A DNA stretch of 64,000 nt, taken from the NCBI RefSeq assembly GCF_003343245.1, contig NZ_CP024901.1:4774001-4838000 (forward strand), written 5' to 3'. Made by a program: the position numbers and the translations under genes. The notes beneath the pieces are model-generated. The model was given only the letters and a program-made list of their open reading frames with translations, had not been told where the DNA came from and did no database searches. Shown one piece after another: positions 28,654 to 38,030 of this stretch. Source of the DNA: Photorhabdus laumondii subsp. laumondii (GTDB lineage Bacteria; Pseudomonadota; Gammaproteobacteria; Enterobacterales; Enterobacteriaceae). Within the stretch, counting starts at the first letter, position 1. Each line of letters starts with the position of its first letter.

Positions 28654-29780
28654 AATATAATCTCGCTAAAAGTATTATTTATCCCTATTATGTCAATATT
28701 TGAATTTAGTGACTCCATCTGTATGTTTTTATCCACAGCAAAAAACACATCCACTATCTTAGTCGTATCCCCATTATTCCAGAGTACTGAGCTTTCAAAC
28801 CCATGAATATTACCATTTATATCCTTGAATCCATTTTCTTTATAGGTAAGATTTATAGCAGAGATTCCTGATTCACTTAATTTATACAACTCTCCATCAT
28901 CAGTGATACCATCTTTATTGGCATCAATCCATAACTCTAATGAATTCCATAGACTATCATTTTGATCAAAAATACCATCAAAATTATCGTCAAGATCTGC
29001 TAATGCAGCAAACCCATTTACTGATTTGACTCCATTTTTTAATATAGAATTATTCCCGAACAACTCATTTCCGTTATTTATTTTTCCATCTCCATTTTTA
29101 TCCCATACCAGAAATGCATTATTGGCTTCTATCCATCCTGAACTTTCAACAATACCATCATTATCATGATCAAAATATATAGAACCATTTTCCGCTATGG
29201 TAATAATACCATCGCCAGTTAAATCAATAATAAGTGGTGTCTCTGTACTCTTCTGATCTTCAACAATTTCTTCAAAATTATCTAATACGGCATTTGGACT
29301 CATTCCCCGTAACTCCTGAATGAAATCTATACCATTTTTATCATTATCATAATGTGAAACTCGAAGAATTGAGTTTACAAAATCTATACAGTTATTAGTA
29401 AGGAGGTTATAATTCGGCTTAAAATCATAGAAATTTCCATTTTTTAAATCAGAAATGTAATTTCTCATATTATTAACCACACTTTCTGAATATATTGGAT
29501 ATGTAACACTGGAAATTTTTGATTTATCGTATGCGATTGAATCTCTAAAAGTTATGTTCTCAACTCCTCCTACTTGCTTATTATCACCCAAGCCCCATCC
29601 GATTGATTCACCCTGAAATTCAACCCATACATGTCCAAAAGTAGATTTGCTAACGTCTCCTGCCGCATTAGTATATTTAGTACCTGAAGATGCTATTTTT
29701 ACTGTTATTGTTTCTACATGCATTCCTTTAAAATTTTCGTTAAAAACTTTATCAACTAACCCATAGTCTTTACTTGGCAT
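28650..29780 (-). CDS. EF-hand repeat protein with possible permuted papain-like N-terminal domain
   Basis: 376 residues. The N-terminal half has GHVWVEFQG (His about 50) and, later, YNLLTNNCIDFVNSIL (Cys about 131). A His before a Cys in an NC-x-x-F-V context is the order seen in circularly permuted NlpC/P60-type folds. From about residue 182 a calcium-binding module follows: PLIIDLTGDGI, DHDNDGI, DKNGDGKI, NFDGIFD, DANKDGITDDGE, as in the EF-hand segments of large exported RTX-type proteins. The start at 29780 has AAGGAAA seven bases upstream; an ATG at 29807 has none. No signal peptide. Coupled to a secreted Sel1 protein; a secreted effector is plausible but unproven. Confidence 0.65.
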   Translation of the reverse strand: MPSKDYGLVDKVFNENFKGMHVETITVKIASSGTKYTNAAGDVSKSTFGHVWVEFQGESIGWGLGDNKQVGGVENITFRDSIAYDKSKISSVTYPIYSESVVNNMRNYISDLKNGNFYDFKPNYNLLTNNCIDFVNSILRVSHYDNDKNGIDFIQELRGMSPNAVLDNFEEIVEDQKSTETPLIIDLTGDGIITIAENGSIYFDHDNDGIVESSGWIEANNAFLVWDKNGDGKINNGNELFGNNSILKNGVKSVNGFAALADLDDNFDGIFDQNDSLWNSLELWIDANKDGITDDGELYKLSESGISAINLTYKENGFKDINGNIHGFESSVLWNNGDTTKIVDVFFAVDKNIQMESLNSNIDIIGINNTFSEIIL

Positions 29781-30233
29781 AGTTATTTCCTTATTGAAAA
29801 CTTCCATGATTATCTTTGATAAATAAAATAAAATTTACTGCAAATAGAAATAATTATCAACATCACTACGGAAATTTTATAAATTTATATAAAAAAATCA
29901 AATTAATAATTTTCTAATATTTTATCTTTATTATTATATTTTTCGATAATAAATTAAAACTGTTAGCATTTTCCTTCCGTTACTATTTTGGCTCCGACTA
30001 TTGCCTTGAGTATAGCCACAGCGATCACAATGAATTTTTCTGTAATTATTGATACGGCAAAGGTCATGAAAATGAAAAAGGATAATCTTAGCTAATCCAA
30101 TGAGTATCCACCGAAAAAAATAATTTCTGTTAATACTGCTTGCTGTGAAGTGAAAATCAATCAACCACGTTGTTAAGCAACCGAGAAAACGCACTGTTCA
30201 AAATCAGTGCGTTAGGAAATAAATTTATCGAGT
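29781..30233. other. AT-rich gap upstream of the EF-hand gene
   Basis: About 450 bp with no supported gene. An 86-codon minus-strand open frame (29934-30194) has a Cys-x-x-Cys pair but no ribosome-binding site and no recognisable family; it may be a decayed remnant. The promoter of the EF-hand/Sel1 pair should lie in the proximal part. Confidence 0.5.
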
Positions 30234-30665
30234 CTATTCAGGCCAAAAATTTTCATCCATTATTTGCTCAAATGTCCAAGGACAAGTTTCAGGAAATACA
30301 CTACGCCTAATATTAGTTTCCCTCTCTGCTGCAATAATGGCATCACCATAAGCATCAGAGGAAATTTCGCTAAGTTCTGACTTTAAGCTGGGATTTTTTT
30401 TAAGACGACGGGCTATTTTTCTTCTCTGCTCTTCAATCGTAAGCTTCCAGCTCCGACCTTGCCGTTCAGATTGGAATTGCCATTTTAGGAGGTGAAGAAA
30501 CAGTACCTCAAGACGAGATTCCAGCTCGTTTCTTTGGCTATTTCCCATACTTTCTATTTCCTCCGAAAGGTTTTCCCTATCCAACTGGCTCAAATCACCG
30601 GAACGAAGCAAACTGGCTTGCTCCTGAGTCCAACCATAAAAATCACTGTTATAACGGGTCGTCAT
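30234..30665 (-). CDS. DUF29 domain-containing protein
   Basis: A 143-residue protein matching the DUF29 family: YNSDFYGWTQEQASLLRSGDLSQLD then NLSEEIESMGNSQRNELESRL (two runs), the typical Y-x-x-DF-x-W and L-x-EEIE-x-(M/L)G motifs. It ends with a P-x-x-CPW region. Mostly helical and probably cytoplasmic; function unknown. An upstream in-frame start (30731) is rejected because AGGA sits just before the ATG at 30665. Common in cyanobacteria and proteobacteria, often near mobile or toxin loci. Confidence 0.82.
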   Translation of the reverse strand: MTTRYNSDFYGWTQEQASLLRSGDLSQLDRENLSEEIESMGNSQRNELESRLEVLFLHLLKWQFQSERQGRSWKLTIEEQRRKIARRLKKNPSLKSELSEISSDAYGDAIIAAERETNIRRSVFPETCPWTFEQIMDENFWPE

Positions 30666-31168
30666 GGTTCCTCCACTGGGTATATCAGCTATACAACTGT
30701 ATAAATTATGAGTCTGGCAGATTATTAGCACACCGTCAAAACAGTATGTTTATCGTTAAAATCGATTAGCAGCCCATTCGCCATAAATTGAGAAGAGCCT
30801 TTCATCTGGACGGATACATATAGAATAACAAATAGAAGATGTATGAAAACTGTGGTTTTTGTTTGATAAAGAACAGAAACGAACCAAAAACGCTCACCAA
30901 TAATTAAGTAAAGATCGTTATTGTGACAATTGTCACAATTTCATTGGTAAAGCACATTTCAAAAAGTTAACAAATCACTCAGAATTATCGCCAGGGCAAA
31001 ACAACTTTAACAACTGAGTGTTGTTTCACAGATAGGTTGAGTGATTTCGACTATCATAATTTTCGTTATGGAAAATAACCACTTACAAAACCTTTCATTT
31101 TCCCATCCGGTGGCATTAGTCAACCGGCAAGCTGTTTATAACACCAAAAATGCCATCGGAGGCAAAAT
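30666..31168. other. glpT upstream region
   Basis: About 500 bp between the DUF29 gene and glpT. It contains a perfect CRP-type site (listed separately). No gene is seen. In E. coli glpTQ is also GlpR-controlled; I could not identify GlpR operators with confidence. Confidence 0.55.
30922..30937 (+). promoter_or_regulatory. CRP-binding site upstream of glpT
   Basis: TGTGACAATTGTCACA is a perfect, fully palindromic match to TGTGA-N6-TCACA, about 232 bp before the glpT ATG. Catabolite activation of glpTQ is known in E. coli. Confidence 0.75.
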
Positions 31169-32521
31169 ATGTTAAGTATTTTCAAGCCGGCACCTCATAG
31201 GTCCCGGCTGTCAACAGAACAGGTAGATCCAGTCTATCGTCGCTTACGTTGGCAAATTTTTATGGGGATCTTCTTTGGTTATGCAGCTTACTATCTGGTA
31301 AGAAAAAACTTTGCACTTGCAATGCCTTATCTGGTTGAGCAAGGTTTTTCCAAAGGTGAGCTCGGTTTCGCACTATCAGGGATCTCTATCGCATACGGCT
31401 TCTCCAAATTCATCATGGGCTCCGTATCCGACCGTTCTAACCCACGAGTCTTCTTACCTGCGGGTCTGATCCTCGCGGCTCTTGTTATGCTGTTTATGGG
31501 TTTCGTACCCTGGGCAACGTCCAGTATCACTATCATGTTTGTTCTGCTGTTCTTATGTGGTTGGTTCCAGGGGATGGGTTGGCCTCCTTGTGGTCGTACC
31601 ATGGTGCACTGGTGGTCACAGAAAGAACGCGGCGGTATCGTTTCTATCTGGAACTGCTCACATAATGTGGGTGGTGGTTTACCACCATTGCTATTTCTGT
31701 TGGGCATGGCGTGGTTCAATGACTGGAAAGCCGCACTTTACATGCCGGCTTTCGCCGCCATTCTCGTTGCATTGATTGTCTTTGCCCTGATACGTGACAC
31801 ACCGCAATCCTGTGGCTTGCCACCAATCGAAGAGTATAAAAATGACTATCCTTCTGATTATACAGAGAAAGATGAAAATGAGTTAACCGCTAAACAGATT
31901 TTCATGCAATACGTGTTACCGAACAAACTGCTGTGGATGGTTGCTATGGCTAACGTATTCATTTATCTGTTACGTTACGGTATTCTTGACTGGTCACCAA
32001 CCTATCTGCGTGAAGCCAAGCATTTCGCACTAGATAAATCTTCATGGGCTTATTTCCTGTACGAATATGCCGGTATCCCAGGCACGCTACTATGTGGTTG
32101 GATGTCAGACAAAATATTTAAAGGTAACCGTGGTGCAACCGGTGTGTTCTTTATGACGCTGGTTACTATCGCAACTATCGTATTCTGGTTGAACCCACCA
32201 GGTAACCCTACTGTAGATATGGCTTGTATGTTGATTATTGGCTTCCTTATCTACGGCCCAGTGATGCTGACTGGTTTACATGCCCTTGAGCTAGCTCCAA
32301 AGAAAGCCGCGGGTACAGCCGCCGGCTTTACCGGCTTATTTGGTTACTTAGGTGGCTCTGTTGCTGCAAGTGCTATCATCGGCTACACCGTTGACTTTTT
32401 CGGTTGGGACAGCGGCTTTATGGTAATGATTGGTGGTAGTATCTTGTCCGTTATTCTATTGCTAATCGTTATGATTACCGAAAAAAAACATAAACAGGAA
32501 ATAGCCCACCAATATGGCTAA
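31169..32521 (+). CDS. glpT: Glycerol-3-phosphate:phosphate antiporter GlpT
   Basis: A 450-residue MFS antiporter of the inner membrane. It has 12 TM segments, with [20 protein letters not shown] (the conserved substrate-site Arg region) at the N-terminus, [12 protein letters not shown], and [19 protein letters not shown]. Length and sequence match E. coli GlpT (452 residues). It works with GlpQ, which supplies glycerol-3-phosphate from glycerophosphodiesters. GlpT is also the usual uptake route of fosfomycin. An intrinsic terminator separates it from glpQ. Confidence 0.97.
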   Translation: MLSIFKPAPHRSRLSTEQVDPVYRRLRWQIFMGIFFGYAAYYLVRKNFALAMPYLVEQGFSKGELGFALSGISIAYGFSKFIMGSVSDRSNPRVFLPAGLILAALVMLFMGFVPWATSSITIMFVLLFLCGWFQGMGWPPCGRTMVHWWSQKERGGIVSIWNCSHNVGGGLPPLLFLLGMAWFNDWKAALYMPAFAAILVALIVFALIRDTPQSCGLPPIEEYKNDYPSDYTEKDENELTAKQIFMQYVLPNKLLWMVAMANVFIYLLRYGILDWSPTYLREAKHFALDKSSWAYFLYEYAGIPGTLLCGWMSDKIFKGNRGATGVFFMTLVTIATIVFWLNPPGNPTVDMACMLIIGFLIYGPVMLTGLHALELAPKKAAGTAAGFTGLFGYLGGSVAASAIIGYTVDFFGWDSGFMVMIGGSILSVILLLIVMITEKKHKQEIAHQYG

Positions 32522-32564
32522 CCTCTGTCATTAAACTGTGATATATCACTGATAATATTAATTA

Positions 32565-32597
32565 AGCCGCAGCATTATATACGTTGCGGCTTTTTTT
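32565..32597 (+). terminator. glpT terminator
   Basis: AGCCGCA (32565-32571) / TGCGGCT (32585-32591) is followed by a run of seven T. It lies between glpT and glpQ, so glpQ may need read-through or its own promoter. Confidence 0.85.
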
Positions 32598-32700
32598 AAT
32601 CTCTAAGCTAAGAGATTATGTCAGTAAGTGTTATTAACACAACCAAACTCACAGTTTAATGAGATAGAGTTTATATCATCGCTAAAACGGAGAAACACAC

Positions 32701-33777
32701 ATGCAAACTCCAATTAAGACAATGATAATTGGTATCATTTTAACTTCATCGATGTCAGGCATCGCGCAAGCAGCAGATAAGATTGTTATCGCCCATCGGG
32801 GCGCAAGTGGATACTTACCTGAACACACTCTGCCGGCTAAAGCGATGGCTTATGCCGAAGGTGCTGATTATCTGGAACAAGATCTGGTCATGACTAAAGA
32901 TGATGAACTGATAGTCTTACATGACCATTACCTTGATCGTGTAACTGACGTTGCCAATAAATTCCCTAACCGTGCTCGCCAAGATGGACGCTACTATGCC
33001 ATCGACTTTACTTTGTCCGAAATCAAGTCATTAAAATTCACAGAAGGTTTCGATATTAAAAACGACCGACAAATACAAAATTTCTCCAATCGTTTCCCAA
33101 TATGGAAATCTGATTTCCGAATCCATACTTTTCAGGAAGAGATTGAATTTGTGCAAGGATTAAATAAATCTACCGGCAAAAACATCGGTATTTATCCTGA
33201 AATCAAAGCACCGTGGTTCCACCAGAAGGAAGGAAAAGATATTTCTACTAAGGTACTAGCCGTGCTAAAAGCGTATGGTTACACCAAGAAAAGCGACAAA
33301 ATTTATCTGCAATGTTTTGATACCAACGAACTTAAACGCATCAAAAACGAGCTGGAACCTAAGTTAGGCATGGATCTGAAACTGGTTCAACTTATTGCCT
33401 ACACCGACTGGAATGAAACTTATGAAAAACAATCAGACGGCAAATGGACAAATTACAGCTATGACTGGATGTTCAAACCCGGTGCTATGAAAGAAGTGGC
33501 ACAATACGCTGATGGTATCGGCCCTGATTACCATATGCTTGTGGAGAAGTATTCCACACCAACCAATATTAAGTTAACTAATCTGGTAAAAGAGGCTCAC
33601 ACCAACAATCTGGAAGTCCATCCATACACGATTCGAGTTGATCAACTGCCTAAATACGCCACCAGCGGCGATCAACTTTTCGATATCATATATAACCAAG
33701 CGGGCGTAGACGGTGTATTCACCGATTTTCCTGACTTGGGTGTGAAATTCCTGCAAAAACAGCATCAACAGAAATAA
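32701..33777 (+). CDS. glpQ: Periplasmic glycerophosphodiester phosphodiesterase GlpQ
   Basis: A 358-residue periplasmic enzyme hydrolysing glycerophosphodiesters (glycerophosphocholine, -ethanolamine) to glycerol-3-phosphate. The signal peptide ends SGIAQAADK. Catalytic signature: IVIAHRGASGYLPEHTL (His, Arg, Glu), LEQDLVMTKDDELIVLHDH (Glu/Asp/His). Calcium-dependent in E. coli. The product is taken up by GlpT. Confidence 0.95.
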   Translation: MQTPIKTMIIGIILTSSMSGIAQAADKIVIAHRGASGYLPEHTLPAKAMAYAEGADYLEQDLVMTKDDELIVLHDHYLDRVTDVANKFPNRARQDGRYYAIDFTLSEIKSLKFTEGFDIKNDRQIQNFSNRFPIWKSDFRIHTFQEEIEFVQGLNKSTGKNIGIYPEIKAPWFHQKEGKDISTKVLAVLKAYGYTKKSDKIYLQCFDTNELKRIKNELEPKLGMDLKLVQLIAYTDWNETYEKQSDGKWTNYSYDWMFKPGAMKEVAQYADGIGPDYHMLVEKYSTPTNIKLTNLVKEAHTNNLEVHPYTIRVDQLPKYATSGDQLFDIIYNQAGVDGVFTDFPDLGVKFLQKQHQQK

Positions 33778-33784
33778 GATGCAA

Positions 33785-33811
33785 ACAGGGCGCCTCAATC
33801 AGCGCCCTGTT
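33785..33811. terminator. Hairpin between convergent glpQ and epmA
   Basis: ACAGGGCGC / GCGCCCTGT (33785-33793 with 33802-33810) is a 9-bp perfect stem just after the glpQ stop and 16 bp before the epmA stop on the other strand. It may act in both directions; T-tracts are weak. Confidence 0.6.
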
Positions 33812-33826
33812 CCTGTTGCTTAATAA

Positions 33827-34804
33827 TTACGCCTTAGTTATCGAAAAGGCCATAACATCACTGAGTTTTTCAGCCCCTAAAGCCAACATCACCAAACGAT
33901 CGACACCAAGCGCCACACCGGCACATTCAGGCATTCCTTGTTTCAGGGCACCAATCAGGTTTTCATCAATCGGTCGAACAGGTAAACCCAACGCTGCACG
34001 TTTACGGTTATCCCGTTCAAAACGCTGGCACTGCTCATGACTATCAGTCAGCTCACGGAAGCCATTTGCCAATTCGACGCCTTTAAAATAGACTTCAAAA
34101 CGCTCTGCAACTCGATGATCTTCTTTGCTGATTTCCGCCAAAGAAGCCTGAGAAGCCGGAAAATGGTAGATAAAAGTTGGTTTTTCAGTACCAATGTGCG
34201 GTTCAACACCAACAGCAAATAAAAGTTGTAATAAAGTATCCCGATCCTCTTCTATATCAGCAATATTACTCAGATCCAACTTGGCGGCGATTTCACGCAG
34301 CTTTTCTTTCTCTGCTGATAGCGGATCAATATCCAAATAACGCAAGAAAGCTTGTTGATAAGAGAGTGATTCTGCACTTTCACAGTCGAGGATTTGCTGA
34401 AGTAAATCATCAACTTCATTCATCAAACGATACATATCATAGTGAGGCCGATACCATTCCAGCATGGTAAATTCAGGATTATGATAACGACCCGCCTCTT
34501 CATTACGGAAACAGCGGCCAAGTTGATAAATAGGGCCACTTCCTGCTGCCAGCAAGCGTTTCATGTGATATTCCGGACTTGTCATCAGATAAAGAGTCAT
34601 ACCATCTGCGGCACCTGGGCCAACAAACTCCGTCTGAAAAGAAAACAATTGGATATCAGTCACTGTAAACTGACCCATCGCAGGTGTTTCAACTTCCAAT
34701 ACCCCACGATCTGCGAAAAAGCGCCGTATTTCTGCTAAAATAGTCGCTCGTTTCAACAAGTTGGCGATAGCTGCACTTGGCTGCCAGTTTGCTGTTTCGC
34801 TCAT
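33827..34804 (-). CDS. epmA: Elongation factor P--(R)-beta-lysine ligase EpmA
   Basis: A 325-residue paralogue of the class II lysyl-tRNA synthetase catalytic core, without an anticodon domain. It attaches (R)-beta-lysine to Lys34 of EF-P. Class II motifs: motif 2 [26 protein letters not shown] (two runs, about residues 95-120) and motif 3 [12 protein letters not shown] near the C-terminus. The frame extends to 34864, but [11 protein letters not shown] at 34804 matches the E. coli start and length. Its substrate gene efp and partner epmB lie about 9 kb away in this window. Confidence 0.95.
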   Translation of the reverse strand: MSETANWQPSAAIANLLKRATILAEIRRFFADRGVLEVETPAMGQFTVTDIQLFSFQTEFVGPGAADGMTLYLMTSPEYHMKRLLAAGSGPIYQLGRCFRNEEAGRYHNPEFTMLEWYRPHYDMYRLMNEVDDLLQQILDCESAESLSYQQAFLRYLDIDPLSAEKEKLREIAAKLDLSNIADIEEDRDTLLQLLFAVGVEPHIGTEKPTFIYHFPASQASLAEISKEDHRVAERFEVYFKGVELANGFRELTDSHEQCQRFERDNRKRAALGLPVRPIDENLIGALKQGMPECAGVALGVDRLVMLALGAEKLSDVMAFSITKA

Positions 34805-34905
34805 GTAAATGACTCCAAAATAAAACCAAACGTGCAGTCTACCTGCATCACACATATCAGACAAATTATTACCGTCTGATCATCCCGGAACAACTTAGCT
34901 TGTCT

Positions 34906-34999
34906 TATACCCGTTATCTTTCAAGTTGCCTCTTTGTTGGTTGCACTCACTCACCCCAGTCACATCGTTATTTATGCTCCCGGGGATTCACTCCCTTGC
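34906..34999 (+). repeat. Intergenic repeat, truncated copy C
   Basis: It begins TATACCCGTTATC and follows the family consensus to CGGGGATTCACTCCCTTGC, then stops; the right 30 bp with the GGGTATA end are missing. Confidence 0.88.
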
Positions 35000-35267
35000 T
35001 GAATATATACGACTACTGTTAAACAATAAAATATATTCTCTTTTTATTATGGGCGATATAGACAATTATCACTCATAATTATTAAACAACCTGAATCAAT
35101 TATCATATTTAAATTAAAAGTAAAATATTATAAGTAAACTGAAAAATAATTTCAGATGATAATTATAATATAACCAGTAACACTAAAAATACATTATTAA
35201 TAAAATTATTATGAAATATAATTAACATTTTATCTGGTGCATTAAGTAACTAATCCTATTTTAATAG

Positions 35268-35299
35268 TAAAAAAATAGTGGTCAGGTAAAACTGACCAC
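35268..35299 (-). terminator. Terminator of the fascin-like gene
   Basis: GTGGTCAG (35278-35285) / CTGACCAC (35292-35299) with a 6-nt loop; on the minus strand it is followed by a T-rich run. A diverged copy of the same hairpin lies at 37382-37404 next to a gene remnant. Confidence 0.85.
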
Positions 35300-35335
35300 C
35301 ATAATAAGATGTCATCAAAGATCACAATTGTCCAA

Positions 35336-35749
35336 TTACAATTTTATAACTTTAAACTGGCAATATATATCCAAGTCATATTTATCCGGTTTAATATAGT
35401 TAAAAATACCCCCGATATTGATTCGACTCAGATATTTTCCATTATCTGCACACAAAGCTATCACATTATCATCGATATATTCTAAAGTAAAAATAGAATA
35501 AACATCAATATCTGATTTTGTCGCTACTATATAATCGCTACCAGCCAGAGATATCCGACTTAAATAGAGGCCATTGCTTGCACGAAGTGCTATCTTATTA
35601 GAGCTAAGTTGTGTTGCAGAATATTTTGTGTAAATATCAATAATAGATTTATTAACTTCAATAAAATCAAAACCTCCTCCTCGAACAATTCGACTTAAAT
35701 AGAACCCATTATCTGCCTGTAATGCAATAGGACTACTTGATAATCCCAT
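35336..35749 (-). CDS. Fascin-like triple-repeat protein
   Basis: A 137-residue protein built of three about 45-residue units, each starting IAL-x-A-x-NG-x-YLSRI (residues 8-20, 53-65, 97-109) and ending in a D-I/V-Y-x-x-F strand. This pattern is typical of fascin-like beta-trefoil domains, which bind sugars or actin in other proteins. No signal peptide; possibly a lectin or a stand-alone toxin-associated domain, but the function is not known. The third unit has a single Cys. It has its own terminator and sits among repeats and an IS. A fragment of a second copy lies about 1.7 kb away. Confidence 0.75.
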   Translation of the reverse strand: MGLSSSPIALQADNGFYLSRIVRGGGFDFIEVNKSIIDIYTKYSATQLSSNKIALRASNGLYLSRISLAGSDYIVATKSDIDVYSIFTLEYIDDNVIALCADNGKYLSRINIGGIFNYIKPDKYDLDIYCQFKVIKL

Positions 35750-35767
35750 AATATTCTCCTATTTAAA

Positions 35768-35894
35768 TATACCCGTTATCCTTCAAGTTGCCTCTTTGTT
35801 GGCTGCGCTCACTCACCCCGGTCACATCGTTATCTATGCTCCCGGGGATTCGCTCCCTTGCCATCGCGATGCATCTTGAAATCCATTGGGTATA
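35768..35894 (+). repeat. 127-bp intergenic repeat, copy D
   Basis: Complete copy with TATACCCGTTATCC and ATCCATTGGGTATA ends, immediately upstream of the fascin-like gene, and 157 bp from the IS630-family element with matching ends. Confidence 0.9.
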
Positions 35895-36051
35895 TATATA
35901 ATTCATTTTGGTCAACTATGTTATTAATAGATCATCAATTTAAACACCACATTTTACTATTCCTGTAAATATAAAGCATTTTCAATGAATATATACAACC
36001 GATATAATTATTAAATATCAAAATATATTTTGGCACCTGTTTTGAATAATA

Positions 36052-37152
36052 TATACCCAAGAAACTTCAAGATGCAGTTTTTAGCACCTGAAAATGGTCG
36101 TTAATTCTAGACATCAGCGAGTCCGCTATATCCGGTAGCGTTGTGGTGAAAAATTTGAAGACGTTGTCTCGAAATTCATGTTTATCCGCAAAATAACGGT
36201 TATTTCGAACCTGTTCATTCATGACCTTCCATAATCGCTCTATTGGGTTTAAATTTGGGCTATAGGGAGGAAGGTAATGTAACTCAATATTGCTAACATA
36301 AGCCCACTCCTTAACAAGATGAGCTTTGTTGTAACCCGCCCCATCCACAATAAGATGAATTTTTTGATGATAGTCAGGATAAGACTTTCTTATTTCATTG
36401 AAAAAACAGCAAATGTTGTAGTCATTGATGGTTTGATATTCCTGGAACACCGTACGACCAATGGCATTCAGGTTGAGCGCGCCCAATATATTCAGGCGAG
36501 TCCGGCTTCCTGTTGTTTTTACTGTTTTTTTCTCGCCTTTTCGCATCCAGCCATAACCGAGTTTGGTGCCTTGAGTCGGGTGAACAGCATCAAGAAAAAG
36601 GATGGGTTCGTCTTTCGCTGTGACTTTAAGATTCTCATAATATTCAATAAATTGTCGCTGTTTTTCTGCGTCGAATTTATGAGGGACGCCACAAGGTTTT
36701 TTATAAGAAAAACCCTGACGGTGTAGCCATTTATTCATGCCGGGAATGCTAAAGGTAATATTCCAGAGCTGAGCAACATAGGCCACGATTTCATGGGTGT
36801 GATGGAAAAGATGTTGAGATAAGTGATTGATTAAAAAATCAGTTTGTTCTTGAGAAAGCAAACTATCAGACCCCCCATTATCAGATTTAAGTTTACCTTG
36901 ATTAAGGTAATCGCTGATATGACGGTTAACGGTCATTTCATGAAGACGCAGGGCCTGAGCGATCATCACTGAACTCCAGCCTTCAGAGGCCAGCAGGACC
37001 GCTTTGATGCGATCACACTCCCTCTTATCACGGCAGGTGTGATGGAGATGTTCAAGTTCGGCTTTTTGTTCATCGGTAATGAATATTTTCATAGCGAGGA
37101 TAATGATCTCCATTTCGGATAAAATCAAGCATCTTCAATGATTACGGGTATA
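36052..37152 (-). mobile_element. IS630-family insertion sequence
   Basis: The element runs from TATACCCAAGAAACTTCAAG at the left to the inverted end ...ATTACGGGTATA at the right. Outer TA dinucleotides fit the TA target duplication of IS630/Tc1-mariner elements. It contains one intact transposase gene. Its left end shares the pattern TATACCC-N7-TTCAAGATGC with the right end of the intergenic repeats. Confidence 0.9.
36067..37092 (-). CDS. IS630-family transposase
   Basis: A 341-residue transposase. The N-terminal helix-turn-helix region (RIKAVLLASEGWSSVMIAQAL; then HEMTVNRHISDYL) is followed by a DDE core: PILFLDAVHPTQ (first Asp), IHLIVDGAGYNKA (second Asp), and LPPYSPNLNPIERLWKVM (the family signature with the final Glu). 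The start at 37092 (MKIFITDEQKAEL) is preferred; the frame is open further upstream. Intact, so probably active. Confidence 0.94.
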   Translation of the reverse strand: MKIFITDEQKAELEHLHHTCRDKRECDRIKAVLLASEGWSSVMIAQALRLHEMTVNRHISDYLNQGKLKSDNGGSDSLLSQEQTDFLINHLSQHLFHHTHEIVAYVAQLWNITFSIPGMNKWLHRQGFSYKKPCGVPHKFDAEKQRQFIEYYENLKVTAKDEPILFLDAVHPTQGTKLGYGWMRKGEKKTVKTTGSRTRLNILGALNLNAIGRTVFQEYQTINDYNICCFFNEIRKSYPDYHQKIHLIVDGAGYNKAHLVKEWAYVSNIELHYLPPYSPNLNPIERLWKVMNEQVRNNRYFADKHEFRDNVFKFFTTTLPDIADSLMSRINDHFQVLKTAS

Positions 37153-37381
37153 ATTATTTAATGTTTAATTATAATATTCATTAAGCATGAATAACTCCCA
37201 CATTTAAACTATAAAACCACAAACTATAAATAAAATAAAAAATTATTTAAAATCATTAACTTCAACATTATAAATAGCCTTAAATTCCATTATTACCTAA
37301 TTATCTTGAAATAAGTAACAGGTTTTTATCTGATATATTAAATAGCTGATATTATTAGTGTGAAAATAAGAAAAAATAATA

Positions 37382-37488
37382 GTGGCCAGTTTTACTTGTC
37401 CACCATAAAAAACTCAAGTAAAAATCATTATTTATGCAATTAATGTGGTCACTTTAAAACGGCAATACGCGTCTAAATTAATTTTATC
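37382..37488 (-). pseudogene. Remnant of a second fascin-like gene
   Basis: The minus strand encodes DKINLDAYCRFKVTTLIA then stop (37432-37488), matching the C-terminal DKYDLDIYCQFKVIKL of the intact gene at 35336. It is followed by a diverged copy of that gene's terminator (37382-37404, GTGGCCAG...TCCAC). The similarity fades upstream of 37488, so only the last 20 or so codons survive. Confidence 0.8.
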
Positions 37489-38030
37489 ATGATTATTTTA
37501 TTTTCAATTATAATATTCATAAAACAAACAGAAGTCATTTCTATATTTAATTTAAAAAACAATCATAGAAAATAAAAAAATAATTTAAAATTATTAACTA
37601 CAACATTATCAAATTAAAATAAAAATTTTAAATCTCGCTGCATTTAAATAATTTCTAATATCGATAAAAAAATACCATTCAAGCCAAATTCATATTGTAT
37701 GGCCTTGATAGTCAGCTCTACAAGTGATCCTCTCAATTTCCCCCCTAGGTAATAGCTCTGTCGGTCAATGATAAATTAAAGTCACTAATTCCTGTCTTAG
37801 ATCAAGTTTTAGTGATCAAATCCGACAAAATACCCTTTCATATCAAATTTACCTCACTTAGAACCCGCTATACTTAATTCAATGTAAACAGTAATAAACA
37901 GCTTCCCTTGACCGTTAAATCACCAGATTTTACCTACAGAATTTTGCATATGAAAAATAACAACAACATTTAGGAAAGTTACGACAATTTTGCTTACTAA
38001 TTAATTTCACTCAAATAATGGAGAAGCACA
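37489..38030. promoter_or_regulatory. frdA upstream region
   Basis: About 540 bp, AT-rich, with no gene. The frd promoter must lie in the right part. E. coli frd is activated by FNR; a partial FNR-like half site (GTGATCAA, about 37811) is visible but not a convincing full site. From 37153 to 37381 no feature is seen either. Confidence 0.45.

Larger units (their letters stand above)
34805..35335. other. AT-rich gap with truncated repeat
   Basis: The 531 bp between epmA and the fascin-like gene hold the truncated repeat copy C (34906-34999) and very AT-rich DNA. No gene is seen. Confidence 0.6.

Noticed and set aside
29934..30194. 86-codon minus-strand frame with a CxxC pair
   Set aside because: No start signal and no recognised family; considered as a transposase or membrane-protein remnant but not supportable.
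37801..37825. FNR site for frdA
   Set aside because: Only one half of the TTGAT-N4-ATCAA palindrome is convincing; not listed as a site.
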